DNA of 64,000 bases, from the NCBI RefSeq assembly GCF_000718165.1, contig NZ_JOEY01000011.1:1-64000 (forward strand), in the 5' to 3' direction. Below the pieces are notes generated by a model. The model worked only from the letters and a program-made list of their open reading frames with translations, ran no database searches and was not told the DNA's origin. The position numbers and the translations under genes are program-made. This document shows, one piece after another, positions 6,811-15,066 of the stretch. Every line of letters begins with the position of its first letter. The stretch's first letter is position 1. This DNA is from Streptomyces fulvoviolaceus (GTDB lineage: Bacteria; Actinomycetota; Actinomycetes; Streptomycetales; Streptomycetaceae).

Positions 6811-9306
6811 TCACCACCCCCTCGCCAGCTGGTCGGCGGCCGGTGTGGGGCCGCCGCCCTTGTAAGTGACCCGCCACAGCGCCGACTTGGAGTCCGAGGT
6901 GAAGAAGCCGCGGCCGTAGTCGAGGACATAGAGCGCGCCGTCCGGACCGAACTTCCAGTCCATGAGGTTCTTGATGCCGTCGTTGCCGATCGGCACGATC
7001 TTCTTCAGCGACTCCGAGTGCACCGGCAGGCCGCCGTCACCCTGCGTCTTCGGGTCGGTGAGCACGGCGTTGCGCGGCTGGTCGGCGTCGTAGAAGTCGC
7101 CCACGAACCACTTGCCGTCCCAGTAGGAGGGCCACTTGACGTCACTGGTGGCCGAGACGGTGTCGTACCGGTAGACCGGCCCGTTCATCGCGGCCTGGCC
7201 GCCGCCCTTGAGCCACGGCAGCAGGTAGCTGGCCTCCTCCTGCTTGTAGGAGGGGATGCCGTTCGCGTCCCGCGGGTAGTCCGGTGCGCCGCCCTGGGGC
7301 GAGTACCAGATGTTGTTGCCGGTGACCGGCGGGAGGTTGACCAGGCCGTCGTTGTTCGGTGACTCGTTCTTCGGGTGGTCGCAGTCGTACCAGCCCAGCG
7401 GCTGCGAGGGATCCGGCAGGTTGCGGTCCCGGTAGGGCTGCTTGTTGCCCATGCAGTACGGCCAACCCCGGTTGCTCGCCTTGGTGATGACGGCGAAGGT
7501 GTCGTACTTGGCGGGGCCCCAGGTCGTCGACGGCGCGCTCGCGTCGGGGCCGACCCACCCGGCGTACAGGACGTCGGTCTTCTGGTCGACGAAGATGCGG
7601 GCGGGGTTCCTGACCCCCATCACATAGATCTCGCCGCGCGTCTTGCCGCCGCCCTCGTCGGTCTCCTCGCCGGTGAAGAGGTTGCCGTCGGGGAGCGTGT
7701 ACGTCCCGTCGGGCTCCGGGTGGATGCGCAGGATCTTGCCGTTGAGGTTGTTGGTGTTGCCGGCGGTGCGGCGGGCGTCCGCGAAGGAGACGCCCTTGTA
7801 GCTCGGCTCCGGGTTGTTGCCGGAGTAACCGCCGCTGAAGCCACTGGAGTTGTTGTCACCCGTCGCGATGTACAGGTTGCCCTGGGAGTCCCAGGTCATC
7901 CCGCCGCCCGCGTGGCAGCAACTGTGCACCTGTACCGGCCACTTGAGGAGCACCTTCTCGCTGCTCAGATCCAGCTTGTTGGTGGCGAGGTCGAGCGTGA
8001 AGCGGGAGACGCGCCGCTCGGCGATCCGGGTGTCGCGGTTGAGCTGCGAGTGGGGTGTGTAGTGCAGATACACCCAGCCGTTCTGCTCGAAGCGCGGATC
8101 GAGCTCGATGCCGAGGAGCCCTTCCTCGACCTTGACCAGCTCGTCGCCGCCGCCCTTGTTGCCGAAGACGGTCAACGCTCCCGCCGACGTGACCTTCTTG
8201 GTCGCGGGGTCGTAGACGTGGATCTCGCCCTTGCCCTTGCCGATGTCCGGGTTGTTCCAGTCGGTGATCACGGGCTGGGAGGAGTCGGCGCCGCCCCGGC
8301 CGATGTAGAGGACGCGTCCGTCGGGCGCGGTGACCAGACCGTGCGGCTCGCCTATCTGGTCGTTCTGACCGGCCTGGTTGGGCTGAGTGAGGCGCTCCGC
8401 CTTGTAGTTGGCGTTGATGGTCGCCTTGCAGTCGGCCTGTACCAGCCGGGTGGTCCACAGCAGGGCGCCGCGCAGATGGGCACGGAAGTCGGTCTCGTCG
8501 TACGACGACACCGTGCCGCCCATGCCGGTGTAGAAGGAGCGGCCGCCGTCGTAGTCGCGGCACCAACTCACCGGATGATCCCAGCCGTTGGCGCTCGCAC
8601 CGGGCTGGTACGTCGACTCGCGCACCCGGGCGACGGTGTGCACGTCACCGGACGGGTTCTTCGTCCAGTTGAACCACTGGTCCGGGCGCTTCCACTGCAC
8701 CGGCAGGTCCTTCGTCGCCGGATGCTGACGGTCGCCCACCTCAACCACCGCACGCTGCACGGCCGTTGGACTCGACGCGGCCGGGCGGGCGCCGACGAGA
8801 CCGGTGAACCAGTCCGAGTACGGCTCGGTGCGCGCCGCGTCATGAAGGCCGACGAAACCGCCGCCCGCCTCCATGTACGCCTCCAGACCGGCCTCCTGCT
8901 CCGGGTCCAGGACGTCGCCGCCGCCGGTCGGGAACGCGATCGCGTTGTAACGGCCCAGCCTGGTCTCGTCGGTGAAGACCGAGGCGTCGTCCGTGGCCTC
9001 GACCTCGAAGCGCTGGTTCGTCGGGCCCGACAGGCCGATCTTCTCGATCGCCGCGATGGCGGCGTTCACGAGCGGCGACTCGTCCCCGGCCGCAGCGGAC
9101 CCGTAGAAGATCAGCACGCGCACATCCGCGCCGCCCGGCGGCGACTTGACGGACATCGTTGTCGAAGACGGTTCCGGAGCCGGCAGCGCGCCGGCGGCGG
9201 GCCCCGACATCAGTCCGGCCCCGACGACCCCCGCGGCCACGGTGGCCACCCAGGCCCGTCTTCTCCTGGTCCCTCTGCTTCTCGCGCTCAACCCTCGTAA
9301 GTGCAT
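6811..9306 (-). CDS. secreted ThuA domain - PQQ-dependent glucose/sorbosone dehydrogenase fusion
   Basis: 831 aa. The ATG at 9306 has a strong GAGGAGG site; an open frame upstream to 9369 is ignored. Residues 1-40 are a basic-then-hydrophobic signal peptide. A ThuA-like (class I amidotransferase fold) domain covers about 60-280 (VRVLIFYGSAA, GGGFVGLHDA). A six-bladed glucose/sorbosone-dehydrogenase propeller covers about 300-825 (EPHGLVTAPDGRVLYIGR, LLGIELDP, HSCCHAGGGMTWD, GKILRI, GVRNPARI). Quinoprotein dehydrogenases of this type oxidise sugars outside the cell; ThuA proteins are associated with 3-keto-sugar metabolism. It is transcribed before the cupredoxin-DUF1080 gene with a 1-base gap, so one operon. 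Confidence 0.9.
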   Translation of the reverse strand: MHLRGLSARSRGTRRRRAWVATVAAGVVGAGLMSGPAAGALPAPEPSSTTMSVKSPPGGADVRVLIFYGSAAAGDESPLVNAAIAAIEKIGLSGPTNQRFEVEATDDASVFTDETRLGRYNAIAFPTGGGDVLDPEQEAGLEAYMEAGGGFVGLHDAARTEPYSDWFTGLVGARPAASSPTAVQRAVVEVGDRQHPATKDLPVQWKRPDQWFNWTKNPSGDVHTVARVRESTYQPGASANGWDHPVSWCRDYDGGRSFYTGMGGTVSSYDETDFRAHLRGALLWTTRLVQADCKATINANYKAERLTQPNQAGQNDQIGEPHGLVTAPDGRVLYIGRGGADSSQPVITDWNNPDIGKGKGEIHVYDPATKKVTSAGALTVFGNKGGGDELVKVEEGLLGIELDPRFEQNGWVYLHYTPHSQLNRDTRIAERRVSRFTLDLATNKLDLSSEKVLLKWPVQVHSCCHAGGGMTWDSQGNLYIATGDNNSSGFSGGYSGNNPEPSYKGVSFADARRTAGNTNNLNGKILRIHPEPDGTYTLPDGNLFTGEETDEGGGKTRGEIYVMGVRNPARIFVDQKTDVLYAGWVGPDASAPSTTWGPAKYDTFAVITKASNRGWPYCMGNKQPYRDRNLPDPSQPLGWYDCDHPKNESPNNDGLVNLPPVTGNNIWYSPQGGAPDYPRDANGIPSYKQEEASYLLPWLKGGGQAAMNGPVYRYDTVSATSDVKWPSYWDGKWFVGDFYDADQPRNAVLTDPKTQGDGGLPVHSESLKKIVPIGNDGIKNLMDWKFGPDGALYVLDYGRGFFTSDSKSALWRVTYKGGGPTPAADQLARGW

Positions 9307-9495
9307 GGGCACCTCCTCGGTCACGGCAACAGCGCCATGGAAGCTAGACGCCTTTGCGTCACTCGCCAATACCTATGACCGCAATGGCACGAACTTTGTC
9401 CTGGGTGTGGAAAAACGGGCGAGGGGCCGCTACCGTCTCACAGGTTCATCACAGGTGCGTCTCCGCAAATTCCGTATCAGGGTGGGGAGTTCCGC

Positions 9496-10467
9496 ATGGA
9501 CAGACGCGGGTTCAACCGGCGGGTGCTGCTGGGCGGCGCGGCCGTCGCGACATCGTTGTCCCTGGCCCCGGAGGCCGCGAGCGTCGACTTACCGGCGAAG
9601 ACGGCCCCGGCCGGCGGCGAGGTCAGACACATCAAGCTGTACGCAGAGAAGCTCGCCGACGGGCAGATGGGCTACGGCTTCGAGAAGGGCAAGGCGACGA
9701 TCCCCGGACCGCTCATCGAACTCAACGAGGGCGACACCCTGCACATCGAGTTCGAGAACACCATGGACGTCACTGCGAGCCTGCACGTCCACGGCCTGGA
9801 CTACGAAATCTCCAGCGACGGCACGAAGTTGAACAAGAGCGACGTCGAGCCGGGCGGCACCCGCACCTACACCTGGCGCACGCACGTCCCCGGAAGCCGG
9901 AGCGACGGCACATGGCGGGCGGGCAGCGCGGGCTACTGGCACTACCACGACCACGTGGTGGGCACGGAGCACGGGACGGGCGGCATCCGGAAGGGTCTGT
10001 ACGGCCCGGTCATCGTCCGGCGGCAGGGTGACGTACTGCCCGACCGGACCCACACGATCGTCTTCAACGACATGCTCATCAACAACCAACCAGCGCACTC
10101 CGGCCCCGACTTCGAGGCCACGGTGGGCGATCGCGTCGAGTTCGTGATGATCACGCACGGCGAGTACTACCACACCTTCCATCTGCACGGTCACCGCTGG
10201 GCCGACAACCGCACGGGCATGCTCACCGGCCCCGACGACCCCAGCCAGGTCATCGACAACAAGATCGTGGGCCCGGCGGACTCCTTCGGCTTCCAGGTGA
10301 TCGCGGGGGAGGGAGTCGGAGCGGGCGCGTGGATGTACCACTGCCATGTGCAGAGCCATTCCGACATGGGGATGGTGGGGCTGTTCCTGGTGAAGAAGAC
10401 GGACGGGACGATCCCGGGGTACGAGCCGCATGAGCACGGGGTCCAGGGGACTGCGCACGAGCACTGA
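9496..10467 (+). CDS. small (two-domain) laccase, multicopper oxidase
   Basis: 323 aa, the size of the trimeric Streptomyces small laccases (SLAC/EpoA). A Tat-type N-terminus ([13 protein letters not shown]) directs export. All four copper motifs are present: LHVHG (His97, His99), WHYHDH (149-154), HTFHLHGH in the second half, and [12 protein letters not shown] near the C-terminus with the type-1 Cys and Met. SLACs oxidise phenols and lignin-like substrates with reduction of O2 to water. GGGGAG precedes the ATG by 6-7 bases. The gene is divergent from the sugar-dehydrogenase/cupredoxin operon, which makes an electron-transfer or peroxide-free oxidation partnership conceivable but unproven. 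Confidence 0.95.
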   Translation: MDRRGFNRRVLLGGAAVATSLSLAPEAASVDLPAKTAPAGGEVRHIKLYAEKLADGQMGYGFEKGKATIPGPLIELNEGDTLHIEFENTMDVTASLHVHGLDYEISSDGTKLNKSDVEPGGTRTYTWRTHVPGSRSDGTWRAGSAGYWHYHDHVVGTEHGTGGIRKGLYGPVIVRRQGDVLPDRTHTIVFNDMLINNQPAHSGPDFEATVGDRVEFVMITHGEYYHTFHLHGHRWADNRTGMLTGPDDPSQVIDNKIVGPADSFGFQVIAGEGVGAGAWMYHCHVQSHSDMGMVGLFLVKKTDGTIPGYEPHEHGVQGTAHEH

Positions 10468-10487
10468 GAAATCGTGGGGGGCAGGCC

Positions 10488-10997
10488 CTATTCGGGAGCG
10501 GGTGACGGATCGGGAGGTGACCCACGCGGGTTGATGTCGGCACGCATCGCATCGCGGCACCGCTCGAACTTCGTTTTGACGTCGCTCACATGCCTGCTGT
10601 ACTCGCTCTGCGGGTCCGGGTTGGGCGCACCGTCCCGCAGCCCCTCACGGATGGCATTGCGGAAATCGCGCAGGGTCCGAAAGTAGGTCACCGCCGGAGC
10701 TACGACAGCGCTGGGGGCGTAGAGCTCGAGCTGATGCCGAATCTGGTAACAGCGCGCGAAGATCTCATTGGCCTTGGCGCGCCGGTCCGCATCCGACAAC
10801 CGGCTGTTGGCCGCGACTCCGGAGAGTTCCCACCGTGCCTGGGTGAGCGCCGTGAGGTATTCGGCGTATATCTCGCGTCGGGTTCTGCGCCACTCGGACT
10901 CGTTGTCGTGCCGGGCCTTGCGGATCTCCACCGCGAGCGAGGTGCTCATCGCGATCGCCGCACCTAACAGCGTGGCAACGAGAGTTGTCCAGTCCAC
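10488..10997 (-). CDS. hypothetical protein with one N-terminal membrane segment
   Basis: About 169 aa from the GTG at 10997 (VDWTTLVATLLGAAIA). The first 17 residues form a membrane anchor; the remainder is charged and helix-rich (EWRRTRREIYAEYLTALTQA, then a second helix pair around 70-130), ending in a Pro-rich tail. I do not recognise a named family; small Streptomyces proteins of this plan are usually annotated hypothetical. The open frame continues upstream to 11507 but that part is antisense to the LacI gene. TTTACAGT lies just upstream of the GTG, fitting leaderless transcription. It is convergent with the laccase gene. Confidence 0.65.
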   Translation of the reverse strand: MDWTTLVATLLGAAIAMSTSLAVEIRKARHDNESEWRRTRREIYAEYLTALTQARWELSGVAANSRLSDADRRAKANEIFARCYQIRHQLELYAPSAVVAPAVTYFRTLRDFRNAIREGLRDGAPNPDPQSEYSRHVSDVKTKFERCRDAMRADINPRGSPPDPSPAPE

Positions 10998-11112
10998 CCT
11001 GGCACTGTAAACACGACGAGCCCGGACGGCTGCGCGGATGCTGAACCTCCCCAGGAACACCACGGGACGCACCCCGATATTCGCGCTGCTGCCGTGCCCC
11101 TGCGTGCACGGC

Positions 11113-11124
11113 GAGAGCGCTCTC
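11113..11124. promoter_or_regulatory. LacI-family operator palindrome
   Basis: GAGAGCGCTCTC, a perfect 12-bp palindrome with the central CG step typical of LacI/GalR operators. It is 60 bp upstream of the GTG start of the LacI regulator at 11185, a position for autoregulation. I found no second copy in the neighbouring promoters by eye. Confidence 0.55.
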
Positions 11125-11184
11125 ATGGCGCCCCCCCCACCCCGGGCTATCCTGATCCGGACCCACCGGACAAGGAGCCCCGAA

Positions 11185-12228
11185 GTGACCGACACCGCCC
11201 CGCGCCCCACCCTGGAGGCCGTGGCCGCGCGGGCCGGGGTCTCGCGGGCCACCGTGTCCCGGGTGGTGAACGGCGGGGACGGAGTCAGGGAGCCCCTCGT
11301 CGAGCGGGTGCGGCGGGCGGTCGAGGAGCTCGGGTACGTTCCCAACCAGGCCGCCCGGAGCCTTGTGACGCGACGGCACGACGCGATCGCCGTCGTCGTC
11401 GCCGAACCGGAGACCCGGGTCTTCGCCGACCCCTTCTTCGCGCTGCAACTTCGCGGGATCAGCAAGGAGTTGACGGCCCACGACAACCAGCTCGTGCTGC
11501 TGCTCACCGAGGGCCGTGACGATCACGCCCGCGTCGGCCGGTATCTGGCCGGAGGCCACGTCGACGGCGCCCTCGTCTTCTCGCTGCACCTCGAGGACCC
11601 GCTGCCCGGACTGATCCAACGCGCCGGAATCCCGACCGTGTTCGGCGGCCGGCCAGGCTGGAGCGACGGCTCACAGGACGTCGTCTACGTCGACAGCGAC
11701 AACCGCGGCGGTGCCCGCGAGGCCGTACGGCATCTCGTCGGCCTCGGCCGCACCCGCGTCGCGCACATCACCGGCGCCCTCGACCAGACGTCGGCGGTGG
11801 ACCGGCTCGACGGTTTCCGGGACGTGATGGGTGACGCCGACCCGAAGCTCGTCGTGCAGGGCGACTTCACCCCGGCCGGCGGGGAGCGGGCGATGCGGGA
11901 GATCCTCGACCACTGCCCCGACGTGGACGCCGTCTTCGCCGCGAACGACCTCACCGCCTCCGGCGCCCTGCGCGTGCTGCGGGAACACGGGCGCCGGGTG
12001 CCCGAGGACGTCGCCGTGATCGGCTTCGACGACATGCTGCCCGTCGCCGAACAGACCGATCCGCCGCTGACGACGGTCCGTCAGGACATCGAGGAGATGG
12101 GCCGGTTGATGGCCCGCCTGCTGCTGCGCGGCCTCGACCGCAGCAGCAGCAGCAGCGGCGGTGACGCGGGAGCCGCGCCGGCCGGTGTCGTCCTGCCGAC
12201 GACACTGGTACGCCGCGCCTCGGCGTGA
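11185..12228 (+). CDS. LacI/GalR-family transcriptional regulator
   Basis: 347 aa. N-terminal LacI helix-turn-helix (PTLEAVAARAGVSRATVSRVVNG, residues 7-29, given here as the motif span) with hinge helix ending NQAARSLVTRR; a periplasmic-binding-protein-like effector domain covers about 65-340 (FADPFFALQLRGI, HITGALDQTSAVDRLDGF, FAANDLTASGALRVL, VIGFDDM). Family members repress sugar genes until a sugar binds. GTG at 11185 follows AAGGAG; the frame is open from 11038 but upstream sequence is non-coding and contains the operator. A short Ser run (Ser x5-6) near the C-terminus is encoded by AGC repeats. Target genes are not evident; the sugar-oxidation operon at 4.6-9.3 kb is a guess. Confidence 0.9.
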   Translation: MTDTAPRPTLEAVAARAGVSRATVSRVVNGGDGVREPLVERVRRAVEELGYVPNQAARSLVTRRHDAIAVVVAEPETRVFADPFFALQLRGISKELTAHDNQLVLLLTEGRDDHARVGRYLAGGHVDGALVFSLHLEDPLPGLIQRAGIPTVFGGRPGWSDGSQDVVYVDSDNRGGAREAVRHLVGLGRTRVAHITGALDQTSAVDRLDGFRDVMGDADPKLVVQGDFTPAGGERAMREILDHCPDVDAVFAANDLTASGALRVLREHGRRVPEDVAVIGFDDMLPVAEQTDPPLTTVRQDIEEMGRLMARLLLRGLDRSSSSSGGDAGAAPAGVVLPTTLVRRASA

Positions 12229-12256
12229 CCCCCGGCCCGCCGCCCGGCCACCTCGC

Positions 12257-13048
12257 CTACGACTCCTGCGGCACGCTCTTGATCACCGCGAAGCGCGCAC
12301 CGTACGGGTCGGCGAGCTTGGCGATGCGGCCGACGTCCGGCACGTCGATGGCGGGCAGGCGGACCTTGCCGCCCAGTTCCCGTGCCTTGGCGACCGCGGC
12401 GTCCGTGTCGGCGACCTCGAAGTACGGCAGCCAGTAGGCCCCGGCCTCCGCCTCAAGAGGGTCGTCGGCCAGCGGGACGATGCCGCCGAACATGGCGTCC
12501 TCGCTCTGACCGGCCGGAAGGACGGTCGTGTAGGTGCCGCCGGGGAAGTCGACGCCGAAGGTCTCCAGGCCCAGCGCCGCGTGGTAGAAGAAGGCGGCCA
12601 TGGGCAGGTCCGCCGTGTACAGCTCGACCCAGCACAGCGAGCCGGGCTCCTGCACGACGTCCAGGCCCTTGTTCTGCCGGGGCTGCCAGATACCGAAGGA
12701 CACGCCCGCCTTGTCGCCGAGGATCGCCATGCGGCCCTGGTCCATGACGTCCATGGGCTGCACGAGCACCGAGCCGTGGGCCTGCTCGGCCGCCTTCGCC
12801 GTGGCGTCCGCGTCCGGCGTCTGGAAGTACACGGTCCAGGAGGGCGGGCCCTGGTCCGGTGTGGTCTGCATGCCGCCCGCGGTGGTCCGGCCGGCCAGCT
12901 GGAAGAAGCCGTATCCGCCGGCCTCGGGCCCGCCCGACTGGAACTGCCAGCCGAACAGACCGCCGTAGAAGGAAGTGGCGCCGTCGATGTCGGGGGTACC
13001 GAGATCGATCCAGTTCGGGGCGCCGGTGACATAACGGGTGGTGAGCAT
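12257..13048 (-). CDS. two-module VOC family protein (glyoxalase-like)
   Basis: 263 aa made of two VOC units: residues about 8-120 (PNWIDLGTPDIDGATSFYGGLFGW) and about 135-258 (LCWVELYTADLPMAAFFYHAALG). Internally duplicated proteins of this type are common in Streptomyces and some are hydroxylase- or resistance-like; substrate unknown. Start taken at the ATG at 13048 behind GAGGAGCG rather than at 13171, because the extra N-terminal residues are not protein-like. It is convergent with the LacI regulator. Confidence 0.88.
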   Translation of the reverse strand: MLTTRYVTGAPNWIDLGTPDIDGATSFYGGLFGWQFQSGGPEAGGYGFFQLAGRTTAGGMQTTPDQGPPSWTVYFQTPDADATAKAAEQAHGSVLVQPMDVMDQGRMAILGDKAGVSFGIWQPRQNKGLDVVQEPGSLCWVELYTADLPMAAFFYHAALGLETFGVDFPGGTYTTVLPAGQSEDAMFGGIVPLADDPLEAEAGAYWLPYFEVADTDAAVAKARELGGKVRLPAIDVPDVGRIAKLADPYGARFAVIKSVPQES

Positions 13049-13251
13049 CTCTGCGCTCCTCTGAGGGGTCCCGTTTCCTGCACTGCCGAGTCTTCCACCG
13101 CCCACTGACAATCGCTTGTTCTCGCCGGTTCCGCGCGCCGCCGTGCGCCCTGCTGCCGGGCGGGGGACCATCAGGTCGGCCGGGGGCTCCGAACGGCGGC
13201 GTTGATCCGGCGTTGATCGAACGTTTTTCGCCGCCCGGCACGATCTCGCTC

Positions 13252-13497
13252 ATGCACATCGACACCATCACTCCGGCCGACCTCGGCTGGCAGACGCAGG
13301 CCCTGTGCGCCGAGACCGGGGCGGACTTCTTCTTTCCCGAGCCGGGCAGCTCGGTGCGGGAGGCGAAGCGCATCTGCGGCATGTGCGAGATGCGCTCCGC
13401 CTGTCTCGACTACGCCCTGGCCAACGACGAGCGCTTCGGCGTCTGGGGCGGCCTCTCCGAGAAGGAGCGGCTGCACCTCAGGCGTACACCTCAGTGA
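13252..13497 (+). CDS. WhiB-like [4Fe-4S] regulatory protein
   Basis: 81 aa with the four family cysteines, Cys19, Cys42, Cys45 and Cys51 (spacing C-x22-C-x2-C-x5-C), followed by the GVWGG turn at residues 63-67 and a basic C-terminus (KERLHLRR). Wbl proteins are redox- or NO-sensing partners of the principal sigma factor. The cysteine spacing and sequence do not match WblA, WblC or WblE as I know them, so I give no name. ATG at 13252; no clear Shine-Dalgarno, and a repeated GTTGATC motif (13201 and 13212) lies upstream. Confidence 0.9.
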   Translation: MHIDTITPADLGWQTQALCAETGADFFFPEPGSSVREAKRICGMCEMRSACLDYALANDERFGVWGGLSEKERLHLRRTPQ

Positions 13498-13519
13498 CCC
13501 GGACGTACGCCACGGTGAC

Positions 13520-13795
13520 TCAGGCGTACTCCACGGTGAAGCTCCGCGTCCCGGCCGGTACTTGTACGTCCTGACCGGTCACCGGCAGTTCCTGCCCGTC
13601 GGGCTCGCCGACCGCACTGCCCGGCAGCGTCGTGCGTGAGCCGGCAGCCGAACGGGTCGCGGTGCTCGTCGGCCGCCCAGCCGTGCGGGATGTCCCCATA
13701 TGCCAATGGCTGTACGGGACTTCGTGGGAGTCGGAGGCCATAGGGGGCGCGTGCTGCTCGTTCCAGGCGCCCGGTGCTGCCGCTCGCCAGGCCAT
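13520..13795 (-). CDS. possible small hypothetical protein
   Basis: Open frame of 91 codons from ATG 13795 in the 383-bp space between the WhiB-like gene and the desaturase gene. Third positions are moderately GC-rich, and the last 30 residues (ELPVTGQDVQVPAG, then FTVEYA) look like a beta-strand-containing protein, while the middle is low-complexity Ser/Thr/Arg. A different frame reads more naturally through the middle (IPHGWAADEHRDPFG), so this may be a degraded or frameshifted gene. No ribosome site is convincing. I include it only as a weak call. Confidence 0.3.
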   Translation of the reverse strand: MAWRAAAPGAWNEQHAPPMASDSHEVPYSHWHMGTSRTAGRPTSTATRSAAGSRTTLPGSAVGEPDGQELPVTGQDVQVPAGTRSFTVEYA

Positions 13796-13801
13796 GAAGT
13801 A

Positions 13802-13836
13802 CACCCCCTGCGGGTGCCGTTGCACCGCAGGGGGTG
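13802..13836 (-). terminator. strong hairpin terminator after the desaturase gene
   Basis: CACCCCCTGCGG with GTGC (13802-13817) pairs with GCACCGCAGGGGGTG (13822-13836) around a CGTT loop: 15 pairs with one bulged G. It begins 45 bp beyond the stop of the acyl-ACP desaturase (minus strand). No U-tract, as is usual in Streptomyces. Confidence 0.7.
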
Positions 13837-13880
13837 GTCGCAATTCGCTCTGCAGGACATCGCCACTGCAGGACGGAGGG

Positions 13881-14855
13881 TCAGCCCGCGGCGCGTGCCG
13901 CCATCCGCGCCTTGCGCGCCGCCAGCTTCTCGTCGAACTTCGACGCCTCCGCGTCCAGGCCGTTCATGTACAGGCCGAGCTCCTCCTGAGCCTTCTGGCC
14001 CTCGGGGCTGAGCCCGTCGATCTCCATGATCTTCAGGAAGCGAAGGACGGGGGAGATCACGTCGTCGTGGTGGATGCGCATGTTGTAGACCTCGCCGATC
14101 GCCATCTGCGCGGCGGCCCGCTCGAAGCCGGGCATGCCGTGACCCGGCATCTGGAAGTTCACGACGACGTCGCGTACCGACTGCATGGTCAGGTCGGGGG
14201 CGAGGTCGAAGGCGGCCTTCAGGAGGTTGCGGTAGAAGACCATGTGCAGGTTCTCGTCGGTCGCGATGCGCGCCAGCATCCGGTCGCAGACCGGGTCGCC
14301 GGACTGGTGGCCGGTGTTGCGGTGCGAGACGCGGGTCGCGAGCTCCTGGAAGGAGACGTACGCGACGGTGTGCAGCATCGAGTGCCGGTTGTCGGACTCG
14401 TAGCCGGCGCTCATGTGCTCCATGCGGAACCGCTCGAGCTTGTCGGGGTCCACGGCGCGCGAGGCCAGGAGGTAGTCGCGCATCACGATGCCGTGGCGGT
14501 TCTCCTCGGCGGTCCAGCGGTGCACCCAGGTGCCCCAGGCGCCGTCGCGGCCGAAGAGCGCGGCGATCTCGTGGTGGTAGCTGGGGAGGTTGTCCTCGGT
14601 GAGGAGGTTGACGACCAGCGCGATCTTGCCGATCTCGGTGACCTTGGACTGGCTCGGGTCCCAGGCCTCGCCGTCCTCGAAGAAGCCGGGGAAGTTGCGG
14701 CCGTCGCCCCACGGCACGTACTCGTGGGGCATCCAGTCCTTGGTGACCTTGAGGTGCCGGTTGAGTTCCGTCTCGACCACTTCCTCCAGCGCGTACAGCA
14801 ACTTGGCGTCGGTCCAGACGGAAGGGCTGCCGAGGTGCGGGGAAGTGATCGTCAC
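13881..14855 (-). CDS. acyl-[acyl-carrier-protein] desaturase (soluble di-iron)
   Basis: 324 aa, full length for the actinobacterial DesA/stearoyl-ACP-desaturase family. The di-iron ligands are visible: Glu87, EENRH at 117-121, Glu171 and DENLH at 200-204, i.e. two E/D-E-x-x-H motifs in a four-helix bundle. It introduces a double bond into an ACP-bound (or CoA-bound) fatty acid, needing ferredoxin. GTG start at 14855 with GGAG six bases upstream. The unusual array of palindromes at 14918-14963 lies 63-108 bp upstream, so expression is probably under repressor control; a strong hairpin ends the unit. Confidence 0.92.
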   Translation of the reverse strand: MTITSPHLGSPSVWTDAKLLYALEEVVETELNRHLKVTKDWMPHEYVPWGDGRNFPGFFEDGEAWDPSQSKVTEIGKIALVVNLLTEDNLPSYHHEIAALFGRDGAWGTWVHRWTAEENRHGIVMRDYLLASRAVDPDKLERFRMEHMSAGYESDNRHSMLHTVAYVSFQELATRVSHRNTGHQSGDPVCDRMLARIATDENLHMVFYRNLLKAAFDLAPDLTMQSVRDVVVNFQMPGHGMPGFERAAAQMAIGEVYNMRIHHDDVISPVLRFLKIMEIDGLSPEGQKAQEELGLYMNGLDAEASKFDEKLAARKARMAARAAG

Positions 14856-14917
14856 GGGTACTCCAGAGGGACGCGAACAACAGCGGGGGACAGCCGGCGA
14901 GCGGCGCCGTGCTGGTA

Positions 14918-14963
14918 CCTACGGCATCGTAGGCTACGTATCCGTAGGTTACGAGACCGTAGG
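14918..14963. promoter_or_regulatory. array of three CTACG-N4-CGTAG palindromes, 15-bp period
   Basis: Half-site pairs at 14919-14932, 14934-14947 and 14949-14962: CTACG-GCAT-CGTAG, CTACG-TATC-CGTAG and TTACG-AGAC-CGTAG. The start-to-start distance is exactly 15 bp each time, so the junctions also form CGTAGGCTACG-type palindromes. The array is upstream of the desaturase gene and looks like tandem TetR-type operators. Which regulator binds is unknown; none is encoded next to it. Confidence 0.7.
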
Positions 14964-15017
14964 TTAAGTGTGGCGTAAAGATCCCTGATCAGCGGTGTTC
15001 CCCGGGCATGTCAATCG

Positions 15018-15042
15018 GCCCCGGGAACCGCAGGTCCGGGGC
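15018..15042 (-). terminator. hairpin terminator downstream of the DDAH gene
   Basis: GCCCCGG (15018-15024) and CCGGGGC (15036-15042) form a perfect 7-bp stem with an 11-base loop, 25 bp past the DDAH stop codon at 15067. GC-rich stem without U-run. Confidence 0.5.
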
Positions 15043-15066
15043 TGAAAGGGTGGTGCGGTCGGCTGT

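Noticed and set aside
4608..6869. 753-aa plus-strand ORF across the cupredoxin-DUF1080 gene
   Set aside because: Antisense shadow; the minus-strand frame has complete domains and a signal peptide.
11126..11150. C-rich run after the LacI operator as a promoter or i-motif element
   Set aside because: Short homopolymer in a GC-rich intergenic region; no further supporting structure.
10997..11507. N-terminal extension of the 10488-10997 hypothetical protein to 11507
   Set aside because: The extra 170 codons are antisense to the LacI regulator and cross its operator; the GTG at 10997 begins a normal membrane-anchor segment.
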